A DNA stretch of 64,000 nucleotides, taken from the NCBI RefSeq assembly GCF_032854445.1, contig NC_088298.1, positions 9,351,504-9,415,503 of the forward strand, given 5' to 3'. Position 1 is the stretch's first letter. Each line of letters starts with the position of its first letter. Made by a program: the position numbers and the translations under genes. The notes under the pieces were generated by a model that searched no databases, was not told the origin of the DNA, and saw only the letters and a list, made by a program, of their open reading frames with translations. The stretch comes from Liolophura sinensis. Taxonomy: Eukaryota; Mollusca; Polyplacophora; Chitonida; Chitonidae. Of this stretch, positions 47,742 to 58,477 are shown in pieces.

Positions 47742-48712
47742 AAAGACTTGGACAGAACGTAGACCTGGACTGAACGCAGAACTGGACTGAACGCAGACCT
47801 GGACTGAAGGCAGACCTGGACTGAACGCAGACCTGGACTGAACCCAGACCTGGACTGAATGCAGACCTGGACTGAACGCAGACCTGGACTGAACCCAGAC
47901 CTGGATTGAACACAGACCTGGACAGAACGCAGACCTGGACTGAATGCAGAACTGGACTGAACGCAGACCTGGACTGAAGGCAGACCTGGACTGAACCCAG
48001 ACCTGGACTGAATGCAGAACTGGACTGAACGCAGACCTGGACTGAAGGCAGACCTGGACTGAACGCAGACCTGGACTGAACACAGACCTGGACAGAACGC
48101 AGACCTGGACTGAACCCAGACCTGGACTGAATGCAGACCTGGACTGAACGCAGACCTGGACTGAACCCAGACCTGGATTGAACACAGAACTGGACTGAAC
48201 GCAGACCTGGACTGAACACAGACCTGGACAGAACGCAGACCTGGACAGAACGCAGACCTGGACAGAATGCAGACCTGGACTGAACGCAGACCTGGACAGA
48301 ACGCAGACCTGGGCAGAACGCAGACCTGGACTGAACGCAGACCTGGACAGAATGCAGAACTGGACTGGACGCAGACCTGGGCAGAACACAGACCTGGACT
48401 GAACGCAGACCTGGACAGAATGCAGAACTGGACTGAAGGCAGACCTGGGCTGAACACAGAACTGAACTGGACTGGACGCAGAACTGGGCTGGACGCAGAA
48501 TTGGACTGAACGCAGATCTGGACAGAACGCAGACCTGGACAGATCGCAGACCTGGACAGGATGCAGAACTGGACTGAAGGTAGACCTGGGCTGAACACAG
48601 AACTGATTGCAGAACTGGACTGAATGCAGAACTGAACTGAACGCAGAACTGAACGCAGAACTGGACGCAGAACTGGACTGAACGCAGAACTGGACTGAAC
48701 GCAGAACTGTAA
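47742..48712. repeat. 17-bp minisatellite, about 57 copies
   Basis: Unit gacctggactgaacgca with variants (gaactgga, gacaga, gaaggca). Three units make 51 bp or 17 codons, and no frame on the minus strand carries a stop, so ORFs of 159, 217 and 359 codons overlap there (SAFSPGLRSVQVCVQSR-type repeats). Right edge less regular. Confidence 0.96.
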
Positions 48713-48741
48713 CATGTAATGATTATTTGACTGATGTTTGT

Positions 48742-48997
48742 TCATTTATTTATTTGATTGATGTTTTACGCCGTACTCAAAAATATTTCACTTACACGAC
48801 AGCGGCAGCACTATGGTGAGAGGAAACTAAGCACAGCCCGGGGGAAACCCACGACCATCTGCAGGATGTTGACAGACCTTCCCACGTACGGCCGGAGAGG
48901 AAGCCAGCATGAGAGGGACTTGAACTCATAGCGACCGCATTGGTGAGAAGCTCCATGGTCTTTACGCTGTGCTAGCACGCTAACCAACTGAGGCCCC
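48742..48997 (-). mobile_element. SINE-A, full length
   Basis: Tail, 3' end, middle (gaccatctgcaggatgttga) and head (ctaaccaactgaggcccc). No clear target duplication. Confidence 0.9.
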
Positions 48998-49643
48998 AAC
49001 TCATACGTAAATGCCATAGTGAAGAATTTTACCCAAATATAATTAAGAGAGACAAGGCATAAGTATTTCTGGGGATAAATGAAGCCTCAGCCAAACAAGC
49101 AATTCAAGAGGCATAAAATTCAAATTAATTTGCTACGCCATTAGTCCTCTTCTACAAAGTAAGCTGGTTTTACTTTCTCAAAAAAATTGAACTGTGCCTG
49201 TCGCATGTAACACTTCACTAATTTTGAGCAGAATGCTGCAGGTGAACATATGGCGATTACCGTAGATACAAGTACATTTGTATGTCCCACATTCATGACA
49301 GGCACTTATTCAATGTGCCACGCTTGCTCCCTATAACGCCATATGTACATGTGCATCAGCTACAGAAATGTATATATTTTGATAATTGATTCTCAGTGGC
49401 CTGTAATACAAAAGGTGTAATGCAGCATGCTGTCTCTTCACGGTGTATGTGGCAAGCACTATATAAGACTCCTACAACATAGACAGTAAAACCTCAGACA
49501 TGCACTATATGTATACAGCTTAAAGTAGGTCGCTTACCTTATTCCTGCGACCTTAAGCTAACCTGAAACTGCAGCAAGCTTCTGGAGCTGAATTATAGCC
49601 TTATCCCCTGAGCCTGAGGATTTATATGTAGATGTATATTAGT
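48998..49643. other. Unannotated spacer
   Basis: No gene or repeat recognised. A donor-like site on the minus strand at about 49538 (aataaggtaagc) has no support. Confidence 0.45.
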
Positions 49644-49918
49644 AAGCTGGGCCTCTGTGGCTCAGTTGGTTAGCTGCCCTAGCACAGTGTAATGACCTAG
49701 GAGCCTCTCACCAATGCGGTCGCTGTGAGTTCAAGTCTAGCTCATGCAGGCTTCCTCTCCGGCCGTAAGTGGGAAGGTCTGCCAGCAACTTGCGGATGGT
49801 CGTGGGTTTCCCCCGGGCTTTGCCAGATTTTCTCCCACCATAATTCTGGCCGCTATCATATACGTGAAACTTTCTTGAGTATAGCGTAAAACCCCAATCA
49901 AATAAATAAATAAATATA
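49644..49918 (+). mobile_element. SINE-A, full length
   Basis: Head tggctcagttggttagctgc and gttcaagtct, middle gcggatggtcgtgggtttcc, 3' end and (AAAT)n. Flanks tatattagtaagc / tatatcagcaagc are a diverged target duplication. Confidence 0.92.
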
Positions 49919-50065
49919 TATCAGCAAGCCAATCTATCACGTAAATTTATGCACACTGAGTACGGACAGCATAATGAACATGTTCATGTAGACAATTGGT
50001 AATTTGATGCTGATGCTGATGATTTGATGGCAAAGTCTTCAAAACTTCTTCCATATACAATAGAG

Positions 50066-50398
50066 TGAGTGAGTGAGTGAGTGAGTGCTTGGGGTTTAAC
50101 GTCGTACTCAACAATTTTTCAGTCATATGACGACGAAGGAATCCTTAGAGTGCATGTACGTGTAATGCCTCCTTGTAGCAGGACGGATTTCCACCGCTCT
50201 TTTATCTAGTGCTGCTTCACTGAGACGATTTACCGAAGGCAAGTAAGCTACCATGCCCAAGCCATTATACTGATACGGGTCAACCAGTTGTTGCACTATC
50301 CCCTTCATGCTGAACGCCAAGCGAGGAAGTTACAACTTCCTCTTTTAAAATCTTAGGTGTGACTCGATCAAGGATTGATCCTGGATCTACCAGTCCCG
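50066..50398 (-). mobile_element. SINE-B, head-truncated, with target duplication
   Basis: Matches 23750-24115 but ends after the B-box (ggatcaatcc), missing the A-box end of the head. atatacaatagag occurs at 50053-50065 and 50399-50411: a perfect 13-bp duplication, so the truncation happened during insertion. Confidence 0.95.
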
Positions 50399-50411
50399 AT
50401 ATACAATAGAG

Positions 50412-50934
50412 AGTATAGGTTTACCTACATGCAAGTCAATTACTTCTTTTAATTTGGCCACAGGCAACAATTTTTCACTCAGACAATATTTTTAAGTGGC
50501 ATATTTGCTTGATTCTAATTGATTCATCCCCCTTTTCGTTGAGTTTGGTTACTTTCTGATCAGAAAAACGTAAAGCTTCGTATCAATGGTTTCATGTTAT
50601 AGCCTTTAAGTGCATTTTTAAAAGCCAAACCTCAGGTGAAACACAGTTTACAGACAAATGGAACAATGAGAAAGGTAGCTCAATTAAGCATCTTAATGTA
50701 AACTATATGGTTACAAGTCACATTTGGCAGACAGGTTAACAAACTATGAACTGCTCAACGGCTTAATTAATCTCTACAAGAAAGTGTTTCTATAACTGCA
50801 TTCAACCATACAGTCTCTCTCTTCAAACATTAGGAGTATATAGGAAGTGGGTCATGGCTGAGTCAGTGCAAGATGTTTACCTTTCCATTGCGAATTAGGG
50901 TCATAGGAGACACGGGCGAGCAACCTGGGGTAGG
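50412..50934. other. Unannotated spacer
   Basis: Nothing recognised. Confidence 0.45.
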
Positions 50935-51031
50935 TGGTAGCTAGGTTTCTCTGAGGCTCGTCCTGGCTTAATCCTCCCATCATAATAATTCAGTGCAGAA
51001 CACCAATCAAATAAATAAATAAATAAATAAA
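50935..51031 (+). mobile_element. SINE-A 3' fragment, diverged
   Basis: gtcctggcttaatcctccca, then gcagaacaccaatcaaataa with a long (AAAT)n. Confidence 0.65.
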
Positions 51032-51230
51032 TACATCAGAAGACATGAGTTCAATACCACTCTCAGGTAGGGAATTAACTGTCAAGATTCCCCTGTTTCC
51101 GTGAACTGTTCTCAGCGGCTTGGTGCCCACAAAAGGTCAGAGTGGTTCCCTCACATAGTCTTACAGAGATTTCACTGGAGATGATTGGCTTGCCTTCAAT
51201 CCCTCCACATTATATAACATCACCTAAATC

Positions 51231-51432
51231 TCCAACCTTTTCAACTTTTCAACCAATATTTCGAAACATTCTGAAATAACTATGGGCTGTAGATAAATAA
51301 TTTGCACATTTTTATGAATCTTGCATCTTGAGTGACACAAACAAATCGTTTCAGCTTCATTTTCATATTAAATTGGATGCATAAATTATACTGAAAATGG
51401 TGATTTAGATGTCAAAAATGTTGAAGACTTCA
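51231..51432. mobile_element. TIR group 1 element, type F
   Basis: acctaaatctccaacctttt at the left, gtcaaaaatgttgaagactt at the right. Interior gaaacattctgaaataacta. Confidence 0.72.
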
Positions 51433-51507
51433 GTAGTTCTCCCATGAGTCCGATTTATCTCAGAATCGGGATAACTCCTGTTTTTGTTGTGCTTAGACTT
51501 ACTACAG

Positions 51508-51591
51508 TCCTGTTTAATCGGGGGTTAGACTTCATTGGTCGGGAATGAAAGATGACCTAGGTAAAAGCAAATCAGGACTGTAGTAAGACTA
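51508..51591. other. 15-bp inverted repeat around a ~60-bp loop
   Basis: cttactacagtcctg and its exact complement caggactgtagtaag lie about 60 bp apart. It could be a hairpin or the subterminal part of an undefined DNA element. Confidence 0.6.
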
Positions 51592-51892
51592 CAGGAAGAT
51601 ACTGCCACGACTTGTTCCCGACTAACCCAGACCTTTCTACGACCAGAGTAAAGTAAGAGTGCAGTAAAACAGAGGCACGTCCTGTATGACTGCTCCATGA
51701 GTAGTAGGACTTCTCACTGATATTAGACATTAATCATGTTATCACTTTTGTTCAAAATGGCTACTGTTAACGCGAAATTTCCCCTTCCTTATTGGAGCCA
51801 TTTTTAGTACTGAATGATAAATTCAATTCACTCTCCTTTTAAAGGCAAATGTCTGATCATGAGATCAATGAGATTCTATGACAGACACACGA

Positions 51893-52152
51893 GTATTGTA
51901 CGACAACAGTAGGACATGACGATGACAACAGTAGGACATGACGATGACAACAGTAGGACATGACGATGACAACAGTAGGTCATGACGATGACAACAGTAG
52001 GACATAACAATGACAAACAGTAGGACATGACGATGACAACAGTAGGACATGATGATGACAACAGTAGGACATGACGATGACAACAGTAGGACATGATGAT
52101 GACAACAGTAGGACATGATGATGACAACAGTAGGACATGACGATGACAACAA
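51893..52152. repeat. 22-bp tandem repeat, about 11 copies
   Basis: acgatgacaacagtaggacat with small variants (gatgat, ggtcat). Confidence 0.95.
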
Positions 52153-52655
52153 TATGACTAATCCATGAATGTTACGAGTGGAACGACTTTACTACGACAA
52201 TGTCACAACTGTTTTAGGACTAACGTCCTAATTCGACAATACAACCGTACTGCAACAACCGCAGGACTGCAGAATGACCAGTACGACAGAGTCCGAATAC
52301 AACGACTGCTCTACGACTGCCACATGATATATTTACGACTTAGCACAAGTACTCAAAATTTTCAACATGTTCAAAAAAAAAAAACCTTACTCACAAGGAC
52401 TGGGCCAGATCAGCAAGACCTTGCCAGGAAAAAGTCACGACAACTCCACGATCTTTCACCGACAGTGCCCAAATCTCCACGACATTTCACAAATTTAACA
52501 CGTGAGACACTCAGCACTTGAGATCAGCCAAACTCGGCTACGTGTGAGAGCTCCTTTACATAACGTAAATACTGAACCATCCTGATTTTCTTTTTTTGTC
52601 TGTGTTTCAGATTTAATACTGATATTAAATTTTTTTCTCTCTTTCAGAGTTAATT
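52153..52655. other. Unannotated stretch next to the 22-bp array
   Basis: ORF of 118 codons (52165-52521) rich in R, T and Q, with the same cgac/actac vocabulary as the array. No family recognised. 52630-52648 is a pyrimidine run ending ctctttcag, a splice-acceptor-like site directly before an ATG. Confidence 0.35.
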
Positions 52656-52792
52656 ATGGCTAATAAACTAACAGTACAAGAAAGAGTTGAATTTGTTTTT
52701 ATGTTTGGAAGAGATGGGGCAACACACCGCTCTATAGCTCAAGCATTCAATCTCAACCTGGATGGTGCGCGACTTCTGGGACACCCTGTATA
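52656..52792 (+). mobile_element. Mariner-like remnant, internally deleted
   Basis: ATG at 52656 opens MANKLTVQERVEFVFMFGRD and GATHRSIAQAFN, which resembles the N-terminal helix-turn-helix (DUF4817-type) of mariner/IS630-like elements common in invertebrates. It then runs abruptly into gcgcgacttctgggacaccc + tgta, which reads as a right terminal inverted repeat (complement begins tacagggtgtcccagaagtc). The transposase body is missing. Confidence 0.65.
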
Positions 52793-52825
52793 ACAGTCAG
52801 TGCAGTACTAAGAAAAAAAGACAAA

Positions 52826-52925
52826 GGGTGCAATTCAAGCAATTCCTCAATAAAGGAGCAATTCAAGCAATTCCTCAACAAAGGGAGCAATTCAAGCAAT
52901 TCCTCAACAAAGGGAGCAATTCAAT
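52826..52925. repeat. 30-bp tandem repeat, about 3.5 copies
   Basis: gagcaattcaagcaattcct + caacaaaggg repeated. Confidence 0.9.
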
Positions 52926-52965
52926 CAGTAAATGAACAGTTTGTAGTGTGGATGAAATGGAAACC

Positions 52966-53104
52966 CACGGCTGCTGACAGACCTTCCCACGTATGGCCAG
53001 AGAGGGAGCCAGCATGAGATGGACTTGAACTCACAGCAACCCCATTGGTGGGAAGCTCCTGTGTCATTGCGCTGCGCTGGCATGCTAATGGCCATCGAAG
53101 CCCC
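52966..53104 (-). mobile_element. SINE-A head portion without 3' end
   Basis: gaaacccacggctgctgaca, then gagggagccagcatgagatg and ggacttgaactcacagc, to catcgaagcccc. The 3' tail is missing, unlike the usual 5'-truncated copies, so a later deletion is likely. Confidence 0.85.
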
Positions 53105-53860
53105 TATTCATATTGACTGTTATTTTATGCCTGCCCACACTTACAACAATTTGCATGTACTTGTGCAGGTGTAAAATGATGGTGGTCGGTTTTATGGGTG
53201 AAGGAAAATGAAGCACCTGAGTAAACTACCTACCTTTGGCAAGATATTGACAGAACTTTTCTAGGTGTGGCATTTGTTTCGTCTGTCAGACTCAAGCCTA
53301 TAAGTTTCATTTAATAACGTAGGAGGATTTGAGACACTTGCCTAATAAAACTGTGCAAATCATCAAAGCCTGATCAGTCTAACTTCACTAGTTTACTTGT
53401 CACTAGTAAGGCTTTACATGTGTTCCATAGTTTACAAGTATCTGATTCCCACTAGTTCAAAGCCAGGCCAGTGGAGATTTACTTTTCACTTGTAAGGCCA
53501 ATATATTCCCTTAGTTTACAAGGACTTGCTACGGAATTGGTTCACAACCATCTCAGTCCCATAATTAGCAGTCTCGCTTACGAAACTGAAATTACAAAAT
53601 CATGAACATCGATCGGTTTCGATCTTCTCTGAAAAGACATGTATTACAGTGGGTATACGTTCATTTCTCACAGAATGACTTCTCATCAAACCTTCTCATG
53701 CTCACCAGTAACGAATATAAAATACACGTCGACAAATAACTTGACGAGTAATTTTTCAAAATCACTGTCAGCATACAGCATTTAGGATGGCCGGGCTAGT
53801 CATTACAGTCTGCAAGCTTCATAACATTTAGGATATCCATGTACTTTACCCAGTTCTACT
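53105..53860. other. Unannotated spacer
   Basis: A weak duplication of cttgt(a)aggc...ttacaag at about 53400-53520. No gene recognised. Confidence 0.4.
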
Positions 53861-54064
53861 GTTACAAAGCGATCTTAGACTAAAGTCAAAATTTCAGTTA
53901 CATGTAATTACACTTTCGTTATTCCGTTATTTTAGCAGCACATTTGTTCTCAAATAACTCACCCAGAATTTACGATGTCAAGCAATCCTTTGACCTTGTT
54001 ACGTAAGAAATAACAATTTTATAGCGATTTGAAATTTGACTGAAGTCTAAGATGGCTTCGTTAC
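53861..54064. mobile_element. TIR group 2 element, best copy
   Basis: About 200 bp. Left gttacaaagcgatcttagac; the complement of the right end is gtaacgaagccatcttagac (17 of 20). The inverted repeat continues inward (aagtcaaaatttca vs cagtcaaatttcaa). Noncoding, non-autonomous. Confidence 0.8.
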
Positions 54065-54292
54065 CCAGAGGCCAGAGTTTGAAATAATGGGCGACATTCA
54101 AACATTCACAATTAAATCAGCATGAAAACTGAATGATGGAGTGACTGAATGATTGTTTGGTGCTTACAGTGCTGAACTCAGGAATTTATCACCCACATGA
54201 TGTCAGGAAGGTCAATTTTTACGAGAAAATCCTACGACCTTCGCTAGGTACCTGACAATTCTTTTCTCTTAAATTTGCAGCCAAAAGCTAGA

Positions 54293-54327
54293 TTTGATTT
54301 ATTTGATTGGTTTTTTACGCCGTAAAT
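54293..54327 (-). mobile_element. SINE-A 3'-end stub
   Basis: tttatttgattggtttttta + cgccgtaa only. The preceding 54150-54260 may be another diverged SINE-A piece. Confidence 0.6.
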
Positions 54328-55690
54328 TGGATTTGAAAATCTCATTGGTCACAGACCTGATGACATTTCAGGTTTGCCAACACTTAAATTTAACAGTCTG
54401 AGTCATCAAGGCACACAAAATAACTTTCTGACGTGTACATAAAATATTAACTGTGAGTGACAAGTTAGCAAAGGCATTTTACCAGTCACCTGAAAAACTG
54501 TCCACAAGGTGTACATCATTTCTTAATTTCAAATCCAGCCAACATTATGTTTAATGACTAATAAAATGAGAAAAAAAAGTAATACTGACCAATGCCGCAG
54601 CCCAAAAATACCGCTTCTAGTTCAGCTGGAACTCAGGAAGTATATTTGAATCCAACTAAACAACTCCTAAAAGATCGCCCGCGCACAAGTGACGCCACAT
54701 ATGTTTACTAGGTGTCAAGCAGTCATTGTCTTACTGGACCAGGACTTCTAAATCACAAGCCAATAATTTGCACACCTGAATGTACGAGCATAGCTATATT
54801 TGATGCAATGAATATATGACTGTCACCACTGCAAGATCAAAACTTCGACTACAGATTGTTCCAGCCAGGATCAAAGTTGGCCTGTCAGCATGCGATCATC
54901 AGACAGACAGGCAGTACAGTATGCATGCAGGTATCAACAGGCGTAAAAGTGCATATCTATTAAAGTGTCGGCACAAATACACCGGGCCCTGAAAACATGT
55001 TACAAACGACAGACTTCAGGTCATCAAATCCAGGTTACTGAGCCAACCATCCATGACGCCTGGCCTAGCTTTCCACAACAGGTGAGCTACAGTATATCTA
55101 ACCTAAAATCTTGTTGAAGATGAAATCAGTTTCCCTGATCGTAAGAGTTCTGTTCATCTTATTACAAAGGAGTTTTGACGTTTGTTTGATATCCTTCTTG
55201 AAAAACATAATTTTCAGCACCAAAAAAAATGATTTTAAGACCTTTATTTGTATCCACAAATGCAATTTTTTTTTTAGCAAATTTTTAGGTTAAATACAGT
55301 GTTCTGAACAAAACGAAGTTAGGCGATTTACTTTCCTCTAGGAGATAATGTACAGCTAATTCATTAATTCTGCACGTCCTCAGTTAAGAAAATACTCTGT
55401 ATTATATCCTACCGCCCAAAAACAGAAGTCATTTTCTTACCTGTGTTTGCTAATGTCAACAAGTGCCTGGCTTTGACGATTACCTGGCTATTTGCTCTAT
55501 TTACCACACAGTTTTAATTCAAAACTTAAAGCTTGCAAAATGTTACAACCACAGTGTTTTGAATATCACTCTTTTGAGAGACACTCTAACCTTTCTGTAT
55601 TCGCATGTATAATGACGCACAAGCTGGTACAAGTGTATATGTAAACCTAAACATCATAACTGTTGCGACTTAAAGCATGCCACAGTGCCA
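54328..55690. other. Unannotated spacer
   Basis: Largest repeat-poor stretch here. A minus-strand donor-like site (ACAG/GTAAGA) at about 55438 is unsupported. ORFs up to 60 codons. Confidence 0.4.
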
Positions 55691-56560
55691 AGTCTCTCTG
55701 TGCTACAATGTCTCTACGTGTTTCAACATCTTTTGTGTTCCACTTATTTACAGTTTGTGTGGTGATATTTTCTTTAAAGTCATGTGATGTGATGCCTCTT
55801 TTGTTGTGATCAATTTGTGTTGGGATATCTCTGTGTTGGGATGTCTCTTTATTGGGATGTCTCTTTGTGTGGAGATATGTCTCTGTGGGGATGTCTTCTG
55901 TGTGCTGATATGTCTGTGTTGGGATGCCTTCTGTGTGGTGATATCTTTGCTGGGATGTCTCTTTGTGAGGTGATATGTCTTTGTTAGGATGTCTCTTTAT
56001 GTGGTGATATCTCTTTGTTGGGATGTCTACTCGTGTGATGATATGTCCTTGTTTTGACGTCTGTTTGTGTGGTTACGTACGTTTTTGTTGCGATGTCTCT
56101 TGGTGTGGCGATGCCTCTGTGTGTGGCGAAGTTTCTGTGTTGTGACATCTGTGTCATGAAGTCTCTTTGTGTAGAGACATGTTTGAGTGTTGAAGCGTCT
56201 TTTTGTGTAGAGATGTGTTTGAGTGTTGAAGCGTCTCTTTGTGTTTGAGTGTTGAAGCATCTTTTTGTGTAGAGACATGCTTGTGGGTTGAAACATCGCC
56301 TTGTTTAGAGAAGTTTGCGTGTTGAAACATCTTTTGTGTGGATATCTCTGTTTTGTGATTTCTTTTGTCCTGACATTGCTTTGTGTTGAGACATATCTCT
56401 TTGTTTTGCTAATGCCCTTCACGATAAGATGTCTCTGTGTTGTGATTTCTTTGTATCATTGACGCCTCTTTGTGTTGAGATTTTGGTTTTGTGACTTCGC
56501 TTTGTTTTGTGACTTCCCTTTGTTTTGTGACTTCCCTTTGTGCTATGATGTCTTGCTTTG
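55691..56560. repeat. Irregular GT-rich low-complexity tandem tract
   Basis: Variations on gatgtctctttgtgtggtga with no fixed period, drifting through ttgtgttgagaca forms and ending with three copies of tttgttttgtgacttcc. The minus-strand ORF of 131 codons (K/R/T/Q-rich) is a by-product. Confidence 0.85.
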
Positions 56561-56594
56561 TCTGAATCCACAAGAATTTAGTCCAAATCTGGAG

Positions 56595-56848
56595 GTTGGT
56601 TAGCAAGTTAGCATAGCCTAATGACCCAGAAGCCTCTCACCGATGCGGTCGCTGTGAGTTCAAGTCTAGCTCATGCTGGCTTAGTATCGGGCCGTAAATG
56701 GGAAGGTCTAAAATCAACCTGCGGGTGGTCGTGGGTTTCCCCCCAGGCACTGCCCGGTTTCCACCCACCATAATGCTGATAGCCGTCGTATAAGTGCAAT
56801 ATTCTTGAGTACGGCATAAAACACCAATCAAATAAATAAATAAATAAA
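56595..56848 (+). mobile_element. SINE-A, slightly 5'-truncated, with target duplication
   Basis: Starts at gttggttagc within the A-box region, then a B-box gttcaagtct, the middle, 3' end and tail. caaatctggag flanks it at 56584-56594 and 56849-56859, an 11-bp perfect duplication. Confidence 0.94.
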
Positions 56849-56859
56849 CAAATCTGGAG

Positions 56860-57344
56860 TGTACCACCAAACAATTCTCAAAATAAAAGTTCTGATCCAG
56901 ATGCACGTAACCAGTAAGCAGGATTCGGGATTCTGTGTTTATTAGGTACCAAGTACTTCAACGACCTGAAGCAAATGTGTATTCTAATAAAATAAAAACA
57001 TGAGTCTGAATGTGACTTCCGTTTTGTGGAATCCAAGCAGATTCCTCAAAGCATTGGATTACCAGGTTCAGGGTGAGAAATTAACCCACTGAAAATGAAG
57101 CCCTGTTTAAACCCATGATCATTATCAATAATGCAGGAGATCAGTGTCATGGTTTTTGGAGCATTGTCATTCTTTTTACAAATCCATATTTTTTACATAA
57201 TCCCCAAGGGAACATCTTATCAGTCCTGACAGCAGTTACAATGACATATACCTACAGCCTGATGTAAATATAACCTGGCTACTACATTATTTGCTAAGAG
57301 GCTCATTACTTCAATTGTGTAATGGTGTGCAAAAAATTTATTAA
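56860..57344. other. Unannotated spacer
   Basis: Nothing recognised. Confidence 0.45.
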
Positions 57345-57452
57345 TCATTTATTAATTTATTTCCTTGATGTTTTATCACAAACTGAAAAATATTGATATA
57401 AATATATCACTTATATGATGGCAGTCAGCATTATGGTGGGAAGAAACTGGCA
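57345..57452 (-). mobile_element. SINE-A 3' fragment, diverged
   Basis: tttatttccttgatgtttta, then ttatatgatggcagtcagca and ttatggtgggaagaaactgg. Confidence 0.7.
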
Positions 57453-58343
57453 GTTTATGCACAACACAGTTCAAGACTTAAAGAGTTGGTACAGTCATGC
57501 TATAAGGCACATCAGAGACAAATGCATGGCCAGTTAGACCCCTTTAAAAAGAGCCCAAATTACAGGATGCCCTAACACAGCCCAAAGATTCTCTATATTG
57601 ATTAGAACTGACCTTATAAAGTTGTACAAGTAATATTGAGACTAAAATTTCTTCAATAAGGCATATAATTTCTGGTTTATGACTATGTAAAAATATTTTA
57701 GCCTGACCAGTGACTGCCTTTTCACAGTCTATCACGTATGCTGTCATAAGGTGTTCAAGCTGTACAAAATGTTAAATGGGAATTGTGGCAGGTACAAAAT
57801 CCAGATGGATGGAAAAAGGGAAAAAAAACCAACAAAATATTTTTTAAGTATGGAAAAATGAAATTACACAAATAAACTGGAAATTAACTTCAAACAAAGG
57901 TACCAAACACTTCAAAACTAAGGATATATTAGATGAGCCAAAAAAATTTCTACAATGACCTATATTTCAAAAAACAAAATGGCGAAGAGAATACTTCTGA
58001 ATTTCTGTCTAATATTAATCTACACAATTTTTAGATGAAGAGGCAAGTAAGCTGGAAAGATACACAACATATGCAGAACTAACATTAACATTAAGAAACA
58101 CAAAAAACGATGAAAGTCCAGGCCTCAATGGGTTTCTGTCAGAATTTTACAAAATATTTTGGAGCAAATTATGAGGTTTTTAGTTCGTATTGCTAACTCA
58201 AGCCTCCAAAATGGAGAGTTACCATTGTCTTTCAGGCAAGATGTAATCACCTGTCCACCACAACACAACAAACCACTTCATCTGTTAAAAAATTGGAGGC
58301 CAACATCATGTTTAAATGTAAAAAACCAACTCACTTCACCTGG

Positions 58344-58477
58344 TAGCAACCAGCGGATGGTTGTGGGTTTCCCCCGGGCTCTGCCCGGTTTCCTCCCACC
58401 ATAATGCTGGCCGCTGTGGTATGAGTGAAATATTCTTGAGTACGGCATAAAACACCAATCAATTAAATTAAATTAAG
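58344..58477 (+). mobile_element. SINE-A nested in the LINE
   Basis: 5'-truncated copy from tagcaaccagcggatggttg to the 3' end, with a (AATT)n-like tail. It sits exactly where the LINE lacks its RT core, between WRP and the post-RT segment. Confidence 0.9.

Noticed and set aside
47666-48745. 359-codon minus-strand ORF
   Set aside because: Made of 17-bp repeats, with other frames also open.
56027-56422. 131-codon minus-strand ORF rich in T, K, Q and R
   Set aside because: Low-complexity complement of the GT-rich tract.
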